DNA of 5,980 nt from Spirochaetaceae bacterium (GTDB taxonomy: Bacteria; Spirochaetota; Spirochaetia; Treponematales; Treponemataceae), in contig JAISVD010000063.1 of assembly GCA_031271875.1 (NCBI GenBank), positions 1-5,980 on the forward strand, in the 5' to 3' direction. Numbering within the stretch: the stretch's first letter is position 1; every line of letters starts with the position of its first letter. The translations under genes and the position numbers were made by a program. This document shows positions 1-5,980 of this stretch, piece by piece. Under the pieces are notes generated by a model. That model was given only the letters and a program-made list of their open reading frames with translations, was not told where the DNA came from and did not search any database.

Positions 1-910
1 ACCCCGGGACCACGGACTGTATCTCCTTGAGATAATAGAGCGCCTTTGATATCTCCTGCTTGCGGATATGAGCTGTTGCGATCCGGTACTGGAGATCGAT
101 CCGCTGCTCGGGAAGAAGGTTCGAATGTTTGAGACCTATCTCGAAGTCCTCAATCGCCTTGTCCGGCTGGTTCTGGGCGGCATGGATCGTGCCCGCATTC
201 AAAGCAGATTTGACGCCGAATTCAGGGTCTGCCCGCATATGGATAAAAATTTTGATGGCCCGTTCATTGTTTCCGGTCTCCGCAAGGCATTCGGCCATGG
301 TAAAAAGAAGTTCCTTGTTTTCCGGCTCCAGGTCAAATACCTTTTTGAGATAGGAGATGGCTTCGCGGTATTTATGGGTCTTGTACAAACTTAGGCCCAG
401 GTATTTCTGGACCTCCATGTTATCAGGGTTGAGTATCTCCGCCTGCTTGAGCAGCGGAACAGCCTTTTCGGTATCGTTTGTAAGATAATATACCTGACCC
501 AGATAGAAATTCACTTCAAAATTGTGGGGGTTGAGCTGTTTTGCGTGAAAAAGCCCCTTGAGGGCTTCCTGGAGCTTTCCGAGTTTAAGGGCGCTGATAC
601 CATACCTGAGCGCGGCTTCCCCCTGGTTCACCTGGGAACGGGCGGAACCGAGATCCATCAGCACCTCGTAGATAGGCATGGCCTTGTCCCAGATATGCTC
701 TTTGAAATAGAGGTCGCCGATAATGGTAAGTCCTTCAGGATCCCGGGGGTTCTGGGCGAGCCTCTTGTTTGCTTCCTTTAATATTACCGACCTGTCCTTT
801 TTGGCGCCCTTCCTCTCCTTTTTGCCTTTTTTTCCGATTATGGCGAGGAACAGAATAATAAAAAGCGCTATAGCGACAACAGCGATCAATACAGGAAATA
901 ACTCTTCCAT
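1..910 (-). CDS. Membrane-anchored TPR-repeat protein (C-terminus beyond window)
   Basis: The minus strand is open from an ATG at 910 to the left edge, giving 303 residues with no stop, so the C-terminus is missing. The protein begins MEELFPVLIA and has one hydrophobic helix at about residues 5-25, followed at once by a very basic stretch (27-40, rich in K and R). This predicts an N-terminal anchor with the rest in the cytoplasm. From about residue 57 there are roughly seven tetratricopeptide repeats (near 57-86, 97-129, 131-163, 165-197, 199-228, 235-264 and 271-303). They show the usual spacing of small and aromatic residues and ends such as LNPHN, LNPDN and LEPEN. TPR arrays act as protein-protein scaffolds, and the partner cannot be read from the sequence. 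An in-frame TAA at 920-922 leaves 910 as the first usable start. No Shine-Dalgarno is visible before it. The gene is transcribed away from the LysM gene. Specific function is unknown. Confidence 0.9.
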   Translation of the reverse strand, partial: MEELFPVLIAVVAIALFIILFLAIIGKKGKKERKGAKKDRSVILKEANKRLAQNPRDPEGLTIIGDLYFKEHIWDKAMPIYEVLMDLGSARSQVNQGEAALRYGISALKLGKLQEALKGLFHAKQLNPHNFEVNFYLGQVYYLTNDTEKAVPLLKQAEILNPDNMEVQKYLGLSLYKTHKYREAISYLKKVFDLEPENKELLFTMAECLAETGNNERAIKIFIHMRADPEFGVKSALNAGTIHAAQNQPDKAIEDFEIGLKHSNLLPEQRIDLQYRIATAHIRKQEISKALYYLKEIQSVVPG

Positions 911-918
911 AACAAGAT

Positions 919-947
919 ATTATGGATGTCTTTTCATTCAGTGTCAA
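919..947 (-). promoter_or_regulatory. Sigma70-type promoter for the TPR gene
   Basis: On the minus strand there is a perfect TTGACA (947 to 942), a 17-bp spacer and CATAAT (924 to 919). TAATAT, two bases further on, is an alternative -10. Transcription would begin at about 911-914, almost on the ATG at 910, so the message could be leaderless. This is prediction from the consensus only. Confidence 0.6.
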
Positions 948-1052
948 TAAAGAGATGACAAGGCAGGATAAAACTTACCGGAAAAGTATGAAAAACCTGC
1001 ACCCCGGACGGTAAATACCTCTGCCGGAGAGAAATGGCAGGATTTTCTATCG

Positions 1053-1082
1053 TTGACAAAACCAATAATTGCATACTATTCT
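1053..1082 (+). promoter_or_regulatory. Sigma70-type promoter for the LysM/transglycosylase operon
   Basis: A perfect TTGACA at 1053-1058 is followed after 18 bp by TATTCT (1077-1082). A perfect TATAAT also lies at 1084-1089, but it is 25 bp from the -35, so it would have to work without it. Either -10 gives a leader of roughly 20-25 nt before the ATG at 1115. This supports 1115 rather than 1034 as the start. Confidence 0.6.
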
Positions 1083-1094
1083 ATATAATAGAAT
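1078..1094. repeat. 7-bp inverted repeat over the -10 region
   Basis: ATTCTAT (1078-1084) and ATAGAAT (1088-1094) are perfect inverted repeats separated by three bases. The dyad overlaps both candidate -10 boxes. It could be a repressor operator or a chance result of AT-rich sequence. No regulator gene lies in the window. Confidence 0.4.
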
Positions 1095-1104
1095 CTTTAT
1101 CTAT

Positions 1105-1109
1105 GGAGA
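1105..1109 (+). promoter_or_regulatory. Ribosome binding site that sets the LysM gene start
   Basis: GGAGA lies five bases before the ATG at 1115, which is good spacing. The upstream ATG at 1034 has GGAGAG only two bases before it, too close to work well. The ATG at 1103 overlaps this site. Confidence 0.7.
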
Positions 1110-1114
1110 TACTC

Positions 1115-2041
1115 ATGAAGGGAGCGTCCATTGGTGTAAAGCTGGCCGACAGAACTTTTTTCCCTATCCTTGAGGAAAATGTTCCGGAAAGCAAGGAGCT
1201 GGACATCACAACTGTCCGGGACAACCAGACAATGGTACAGGTAAATTTATATAAATCCTCCGATAACTCCATGGCAAACGCCGAATATATCGGCACCCTG
1301 ATTGTCGATAATCTCAGACCTGAGCCCAGCGGAGAACCGACTGTCAAGCTCATGATTGCGCTGGATAAAAACAACGAGCTTTCAGCGATAGCCACCGATA
1401 TGGCTACCGGAAACCATAACAGTCTCAGTGTCTCCCTGACATCGCTGCAGGAGGACGACATTGGCGACTTTCCGGATTTCTCCTTTCCTGAAAGCATTCC
1501 TCAGCTTGATACTGATTTGGATACTTTTGACGATATATCCTTCCCCGACCAACTCTATACCAGACAGGAGAAAAGTAGAATGCCCAAGATTATTTTAATT
1601 GCCGTTCTCTGTATCCTCATTGCGCTCCTGATCGTCTTTGCTGTTCTTTTCATGACCGGTTTCTGGGACAAAAAACCCCGGGACACATCCGTTCAGTCTC
1701 CCGTAACCGTAACGGAAAGTACTGCTCCCGCAGAACCGGCGCCGCCGGTAATACAGCCTCCTCCGGCTGAGGCATCCCAGGAGGAACAGATACCCTCTCC
1801 GCCGGAGGAGGACAAGATTATTATAGTGGAGGAAAGTGTCGTTGCGCCGATAAAGCCGGAACCGCCAGTAAAGGCCCCGGAGCCTGTCCGGTATAAAATA
1901 AAGTGGGGCGATACATTATGGGACATTGCTAAAACATACTATAAGAACCCCTGGCTGTACCCCGAAATTGCCAGAGCCAATGGAATCAAAAACCCCGATT
2001 ATATCATCTCCGGCACCTGGATCATTATCCCGCCGCGCTGA
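1115..2041 (+). CDS. Membrane protein: Hsp70 substrate-binding domain, TM helix and LysM domain
   Basis: The product is 308 residues. Residues 1-110 align by eye along the whole DnaK substrate-binding beta-sandwich: IGVKL matches LGIET, TTVRDNQT matches STAEDNQS, and LRPEPSGEPTVKLMIALD matches INPAPRGMPQIEVTFDID. Pocket positions equivalent to DnaK F426, A429, V436 and I438 are I31, V34, V41 and V43. There is no ATPase domain and no helical lid. Residues 111-158 are an acidic linker with two DxSFP motifs. Residues 159-183 form one membrane helix. Residues 185-258 are rich in P and E. Residues 259-308 are a LysM domain (WGDTLWDIAK, ending in IIIPPR), which binds N-acetylglucosamine in peptidoglycan. 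With no signal peptide, the likely topology is N-terminus in the cytoplasm and LysM in the periplasm. The start at 1115 is chosen from the RBS, the promoter and the Hsp70 alignment. The transglycosylase gene overlaps or follows directly. The role in the cell is not known. Confidence 0.92.
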   Translation: MKGASIGVKLADRTFFPILEENVPESKELDITTVRDNQTMVQVNLYKSSDNSMANAEYIGTLIVDNLRPEPSGEPTVKLMIALDKNNELSAIATDMATGNHNSLSVSLTSLQEDDIGDFPDFSFPESIPQLDTDLDTFDDISFPDQLYTRQEKSRMPKIILIAVLCILIALLIVFAVLFMTGFWDKKPRDTSVQSPVTVTESTAPAEPAPPVIQPPPAEASQEEQIPSPPEEDKIIIVEESVVAPIKPEPPVKAPEPVRYKIKWGDTLWDIAKTYYKNPWLYPEIARANGIKNPDYIISGTWIIIPPR

Positions 2042-4295
2042 TTTTCTCCGCAAGATCAGCCTGATTCATATCGCTGTCTTTACCGTATTCTTCCTCATGA
2101 TTGCCGGCTGTGCCCGGGCGCAAGCCCGGGAGGAAATACTGGTTTCATATCGGTGTATCCTCGCGGCAAAGGATTATGAGGCGCTGCTCGGATTGAACCT
2201 TACCCCGCAGCAGGTTTCGGCAATCGCCGGAGCGGATTCACTCTATTTTTTCGGTCTCCACTACGTCGAAGCAGGGGATGAAAAGACCGCCGTCCGTTTT
2301 TTTACCGAAGGTAAAAAGTATTCCACCCCCTATTTTGCCCGGCTCTGCGCCGGGGAGCTGACCAGAACCGGGACAGCTTCCGCACGGCTGACCGCCGCAA
2401 AACAGTTGTACCGGGAGAACCCCGCGGATATTGCCGCCTGCGCGGGATACGCCGAAAACCTGCGGAATGCCGGGGACTACAGGGGTATCCTGAGGATCGC
2501 AAAAAATGCGGATATGGAAAAGATACTCTCCCCCGGTGATGACAGCGCGATAACATCCGACAGGAGCGTTTTTGCCGGGATGGTCATCGAGGCATTGCTG
2601 GCGGAAAAAAATGAAGATTTTATACCGTTACTGGAACAGTGGGTGACCGACAGGACATTTACGGCGGAACATATCGCTCTTCTGGAGAGGATCTACGGCA
2701 AAGACGATGAACCCCGGATGAAGACGATCAGGGAAACCCTGAGAACAGCGGAACAATCATATCCTGAAAGGATGGAATGTATTTCCGCTGTGGTCCGGAT
2801 GCGCTCGGCGGTTTTCCAGCGGGAATACGGAGAGGCGGCGGATCAGGCGGCGCTCCTTGCGGCGGGAGAGCCGGTGTTTCCCGGAGCGGTATATTCGGAT
2901 ATGGGACGGGCGCTGCTCTACGGCAGCCAGGATCACAAGGCAAATGCGGAACTCTTCCTCTCCATCGCCGACAAGGCCGCTGACCCGGAGAGCAGGTTTA
3001 TGGGGGCTTTCTACGCAGCCCGCTGTTTCAACCAATCGGAGAACAGCTCTGCGGAGATGTATCTGACCGCTATGGAACTCGCGGCAAATCCGGCCCAGTA
3101 CGATAATGCGCTCTGGTATTACCTTACCACACTGCTTGCCGAAGACAGAAACCGGACGATACAGGCGCTGGAGGAATTTGCCCCCCGGTGGAACGACCCC
3201 GATTATTTTTCCGATTTTATGGACCGGCTTTCCGCAGAGCTCATGGCGGCCCGGGAGTGGGACAGCTATTACAGAACATACCATTTTATACGGGATTATG
3301 CCGCCCCGTCCGCTGCGGCCCAGTTCAGTTTTGTGACCGCCCGGCTGCTCGAAGATGGCTATATATCCCCTTCGGTACATACATCCGATCCGGAAAAGGA
3401 GCGCAGGGAGTACCTTCTGACCGCCTACAGCAGGGATCACGGGAGTCTCTATTACCGGGTGCTCGCGGCGGACAGGCTGAATATTCCCTTTGAGGACATC
3501 TCGGAATCCTTTTTGTACCGCAGACAGCGGGAGGAATTTGAACCCGATACGGACTTTGAGGCGCTCCTCACGGGCTATGCCGAGTTTGGACTCCCCGAAC
3601 GGGTGTACCCGGCAGTGCGTGCGTCTTCGATGCAGCCGGGCCGGGTACAGCTGAGACTGAACACGGCGGCATATCTCGCGGAAAAACTCTACGACGCCGG
3701 GGAGCGTGACCCCCGCCTGTATGCCGACTCTCTCAGGCTGATGGCGGCGTCCATTGCTGAAGTTGATACCCCGGTGACACAGGATATCCTGAAAAAGCTC
3801 TATCCCCGTCCCTACCGGGGATATGTGAGTGACGCCGCTTCGCTGTTCGGACTGGAGGAGCATCTCCTGTACGGGCTGATACGGACAGAAAGTTATTTTG
3901 ACAAGGACGCTGTCTCCCACGCCGGAGCGATAGGTTTGGCGCAGCTCATGCGGCCCACCGCCGGAGATGTTGCCCGGAAACTGAAGGTTCCGGAGTATGA
4001 CCTGCTTGATGCCCGAACCAACATTTTTTTCGGCGCCTATTATCTTTCAGAACTGATGGGAAGGCTCGACAATGTTCCCATACTGGCGCTTTTCTCCTAC
4101 AACGGCGGAATAACCCGGGTGCGGAACTGGGTGCGCGCGGCGGGGGACCTCCCGCCGGACCTGTTTCTGGAAACAGTGCCCTTTGCGGAGACCCGTGATT
4201 ATGGGCGAAAGGTTCTGTCCGCGGCGGTCCTCTACGGATACCTCTACGATGACATGTCCCCGGCTCAGATTGTTCACGAAATTTTCGCAGATTAA
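1980..4295 (+). CDS. Lipoprotein lytic murein transglycosylase, Slt70/GH23 type
   Basis: From ATG 1980 the protein has 771 residues. It would cleave the MurNAc-GlcNAc bond of peptidoglycan, leaving 1,6-anhydro ends. A basic stretch (SRR...LRK), a hydrophobic segment and the lipobox IAGC place the lipidated cysteine at residue 44. Residues from about 50 to 600 are alpha-helical and TPR-like, resembling the superhelical ring of Slt70. The catalytic SLT domain occupies about 620-760. It has the presumed acid Glu637 in RTES, HAGAIGLAQLM at 647-657, SYNGG at 706-710 (usually AYNAG) and ETRDY at 737-741. The motif after QLM reads RPTA rather than the common PATA. The start is uncertain: ATG 1980 lacks a clear RBS and gives an unusually long signal peptide overlapping the LysM gene by 62 nt. 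TTG 1926 or a non-standard codon near 2061 is possible. Co-transcription with the LysM gene is likely. Confidence 0.9.
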   Translation: MESKTPIISSPAPGSLSRRADFLRKISLIHIAVFTVFFLMIAGCARAQAREEILVSYRCILAAKDYEALLGLNLTPQQVSAIAGADSLYFFGLHYVEAGDEKTAVRFFTEGKKYSTPYFARLCAGELTRTGTASARLTAAKQLYRENPADIAACAGYAENLRNAGDYRGILRIAKNADMEKILSPGDDSAITSDRSVFAGMVIEALLAEKNEDFIPLLEQWVTDRTFTAEHIALLERIYGKDDEPRMKTIRETLRTAEQSYPERMECISAVVRMRSAVFQREYGEAADQAALLAAGEPVFPGAVYSDMGRALLYGSQDHKANAELFLSIADKAADPESRFMGAFYAARCFNQSENSSAEMYLTAMELAANPAQYDNALWYYLTTLLAEDRNRTIQALEEFAPRWNDPDYFSDFMDRLSAELMAAREWDSYYRTYHFIRDYAAPSAAAQFSFVTARLLEDGYISPSVHTSDPEKERREYLLTAYSRDHGSLYYRVLAADRLNIPFEDISESFLYRRQREEFEPDTDFEALLTGYAEFGLPERVYPAVRASSMQPGRVQLRLNTAAYLAEKLYDAGERDPRLYADSLRLMAASIAEVDTPVTQDILKKLYPRPYRGYVSDAASLFGLEEHLLYGLIRTESYFDKDAVSHAGAIGLAQLMRPTAGDVARKLKVPEYDLLDARTNIFFGAYYLSELMGRLDNVPILALFSYNGGITRVRNWVRAAGDLPPDLFLETVPFAETRDYGRKVLSAAVLYGYLYDDMSPAQIVHEIFAD
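2113..2130 (+). repeat. GC hairpin with GCAA tetraloop at the lipobox
   Basis: CCCGGGC (2113-2119) and GCCCGGG (2124-2130) pair perfectly around the loop GCAA, a GNRA-type tetraloop. It lies inside the transglycosylase gene, right after the lipidated-cysteine codon, and codes for the short repeat ARAQAR. No U-run follows, so it is not a terminator. Any effect on translation or mRNA stability is speculative. Confidence 0.45.
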
Positions 4296-4324
4296 GGAAA
4301 GGATATCCCCATATCTCTGCGAGA

Positions 4325-5980
4325 TCAATTCACCGAGATGGACTGAAGATAGGTGCTGTAGGCGTCCTGAGCGTTCAGGGAAGCTGTGCGGGCCTGCTCT
4401 ATCCGGGCGGATATATCATCGATCTCCCCATCCATGGTTACCAGCCGGTTGAGATAGTCCCTTCCCTGCTGGGTTTCGTTCCCGGCGGCTTCCAGATTTT
4501 TCCGTATCCGGTCCTGCTCGGACACCTTTCTGCTGTACTGTGTCTCCAGAGAGGAGAGCTCCGCCGCAGCCGTGTCGGCCGCCTGTTTCAGCTCCACCGC
4601 CCTCTGCAACGCCGTCTTCATGTTCACCGGGATATCTCCCGAGGACACATAGGTGAGCAGGGTATCAAGCCTAAGCTGGGAGAGGGTCACCCGCTCCTGC
4701 ACGGGGGTCTCCTCTTTTACCGTAAATACCAGCTCCCTCTGAGGGGGGAGTTCCAGAGCAAACCGATACAGGGAATCGGTCCTCTCGGAGAACGTCTTAG
4801 GTTCCGAAAGGGTCGTCCCACGGGTCACCGGATGCTCCGCAATAAGCCTGCGGGATACCCCGGACATATTACGGAAGGTGTAGTTTTTCGTATAGGTAAC
4901 GTTTCTGGTGATGGTCATCACGCCCTTTGCCGCGGTTACCGAGATCACCTCGCGGGAACTCTCAGAGACCAGACTGCCGGTAACCGAAAGGTCATCACCA
5001 TATGAAATAAGCCGTTTTTCCCCTTCGGGAAAGAATTCAAGAAGCGCGTCTCCGCTGTAGGAACCGCCGTCAAAAACCGTCACCGGCCCCGCAGGGAGCT
5101 TCATCCCCGTATTATTGGTCAGTTCGGCGCAGAGCGCGGGATGAACAATGCCTCCGTTTGCCGCCCGGGAACCTGAAAATACCAGCGTTTTCTCCGCTTT
5201 TACAGCCGCCTCCACCAGAGGTATCATAGCGCTCTGCCTGCGGAGAAGGGTCACCGGTTCTTTGACAGTGAATTCAAACTGGTCCCCCGCAGCCTGAGCG
5301 CTGGTATTGCCGCCGTAGCCGCCAAAAGCGCCGGCAGCCGAGACACTCTCCTGTTTCTGTCTTGCCGCAGAGGGCGCAAACGCAGGCGCAGACATTGCCA
5401 GGTTGTATTCCATATCATACATCTCCTCCGCGGCCAGAGCGGAGGTGTATCCGGAATCATAGGTATTTGCCTCGGCGATACCGGCAATAGCCAGAGGAAC
5501 CTCAGGACGGGAAAGATAGTAGGGGGCATACAGGTTCTGGATAAATGACACCGGTCTTCCGGTCACCAGCGAAAGCTGAACATTTTTCCAGTCCGTATCA
5601 CTGTCGTTGTCCACAATCGCCCAGCCCTGTATGAAGGGGCCCTCCTTTCCGTCGGAAATATCGAGCCGGTAGGAGACCTTCCAGACCGGGGAGGGAATAA
5701 CGTACCCCAGGGAGATATCACGGGCGGCAGCGCCGGGGAGCCGCAGGGTAAGGTTCCGGGTACCCGATTCCCTGGAGGTCATAATAAGATCAAGCGCCCG
5801 GTTCACATCCGAGGCGATCTGCGGGTCCGTAAATTGTATTGAAGCTATCTCGTTCAGGGAAACGATCCGTACCCCCTGAGAGGTAAAGAGGGTCAGCTTC
5901 TCTTCGGGGGCGTTTTCCTGACCGGTATAGGCAGCCTGTTTGGGGGCCTCCACCCCCATGATCCTGCCGGTGATAAGGGT
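4325..5980 (-). CDS. DUF4139-family protein (N-terminus beyond window)
   Basis: The minus strand is open from the right edge to a TGA at 4325-4327, giving 551 visible residues. The frame continues upstream of the first Met (5959) with TLITGRI, which fits the domain, so the true start lies outside the window. Numbering the visible part, about 25-55 is a small beta-type segment (LTLFTSQGVRIVSLNEI). The DUF4139 core starts near 95 with VWKVSYRLDIS, then GWAIVDNDSDTDWKNVQLSL. About 190-235 is an Ala/Gly-rich loop (AFGGYGG). The core resumes through about 425 with repeated beta-strand patterns (YTKNYTFRNMSG). About 450-545 is rich in A, E, Q and R and probably forms a coiled coil up to the C-terminus. 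Members include MuiA-like proteins; their biochemical role is largely unknown. A signal peptide, if present, would be in the missing part. The gene is convergent with the transglycosylase, 29 nt away. Confidence 0.85.
   Translation of the reverse strand, partial: TLITGRIMGVEAPKQAAYTGQENAPEEKLTLFTSQGVRIVSLNEIASIQFTDPQIASDVNRALDLIMTSRESGTRNLTLRLPGAAARDISLGYVIPSPVWKVSYRLDISDGKEGPFIQGWAIVDNDSDTDWKNVQLSLVTGRPVSFIQNLYAPYYLSRPEVPLAIAGIAEANTYDSGYTSALAAEEMYDMEYNLAMSAPAFAPSAARQKQESVSAAGAFGGYGGNTSAQAAGDQFEFTVKEPVTLLRRQSAMIPLVEAAVKAEKTLVFSGSRAANGGIVHPALCAELTNNTGMKLPAGPVTVFDGGSYSGDALLEFFPEGEKRLISYGDDLSVTGSLVSESSREVISVTAAKGVMTITRNVTYTKNYTFRNMSGVSRRLIAEHPVTRGTTLSEPKTFSERTDSLYRFALELPPQRELVFTVKEETPVQERVTLSQLRLDTLLTYVSSGDIPVNMKTALQRAVELKQAADTAAAELSSLETQYSRKVSEQDRIRKNLEAAGNETQQGRDYLNRLVTMDGEIDDISARIEQARTASLNAQDAYSTYLQSISVN

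Larger units (their letters stand above)
911..1114. other. Divergent intergenic control region
   Basis: This 204-bp stretch separates the TPR gene from the LysM gene and contains the promoters of both. The central part, about 948-1052, holds no convincing gene. It contains an 8-bp direct repeat GGCAGGAT (962-969 and 1036-1043) and an eight-codon ORF (988-1014) without a ribosome binding site. I see no riboswitch or terminator. An ATG at 1034 is in frame with the LysM gene but was rejected as its start, because the likely promoter lies downstream of it. Confidence 0.6.

Noticed and set aside
68..394. 108-codon plus-strand ORF within the TPR gene
   Set aside because: The opposite strand encodes a clear series of TPR repeats over the same bases.
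735..947. 70-codon minus-strand ORF starting at 947
   Set aside because: It is out of frame with the TPR gene and low in protein-like character; the TPR frame from 910 has a membrane helix and repeats.
988..1014. Eight-codon ORF as a leader peptide
   Set aside because: It has no ribosome binding site, no regulatory codon run and no attenuator hairpin, and it ends upstream of the predicted promoter.
1034..1114. Longer N-terminus of the LysM protein from ATG 1034
   Set aside because: The ribosome site is too close, the best promoter lies inside this stretch, and the Hsp70-like homology begins right after Met 1115.
1751..1770. CAGCC/GGCTG hairpin in the proline-rich coding segment
   Set aside because: A 5-bp stem in GC-rich proline codons is expected by chance and has no U-run.
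2757..3920. 387-codon antisense ORF on the minus strand
   Set aside because: It lies wholly inside the transglycosylase gene, its protein has no recognisable domain and is rich in R, G and P, as expected of a shadow of a GC-rich gene.

Overview
The window looks like chromosomal DNA of a double-membrane bacterium with moderately GC-rich genes. The combination of a membrane-anchored TPR protein, an Hsp70-like/LysM membrane protein and a lipoprotein lytic transglycosylase suggests a spirochaete (Treponema/Spirochaeta-like). That placement is an impression from protein style, not something the sequence proves. I see no mobile element, CRISPR array, tRNA or rRNA.

Layout. (1) Positions 1-910, minus strand: a TPR-repeat protein with one N-terminal membrane helix, cut by the left edge of the window. 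(2) Positions 911-1114: a divergent promoter region. Each direction has a perfect TTGACA -35 box. The plus-strand -10 area is overlapped by a 7-bp inverted repeat. (3) Positions 1115-2041, plus strand: a protein made of an Hsp70-type substrate-binding beta-sandwich without an ATPase domain, an acidic linker, one transmembrane helix, a proline-rich spacer and a C-terminal LysM domain. (4) About 1980-4295, plus strand: a large lipoprotein lytic transglycosylase of the Slt70 type (GH23), overlapping or directly following gene 3. (5) Positions 4325-5980, minus strand: a DUF4139-family protein, convergent with gene 4 and cut by the right edge.

Genes 3 and 4 probably form one transcription unit concerned with peptidoglycan. 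Gene 3 would link a cytoplasmic peptide-binding domain to the cell wall. Gene 4 would cleave glycan strands from a membrane-anchored position. The divergent TPR gene may share control with them through the 204-bp intergenic region.

The most notable item is gene 3. Its first 110 residues align along their whole length with the DnaK substrate-binding beta domain, and four peptide-pocket positions stay hydrophobic. The nucleotide-binding domain and helical lid are absent, and the domain is tethered to the envelope. Its combination with a lytic transglycosylase is worth experimental attention.
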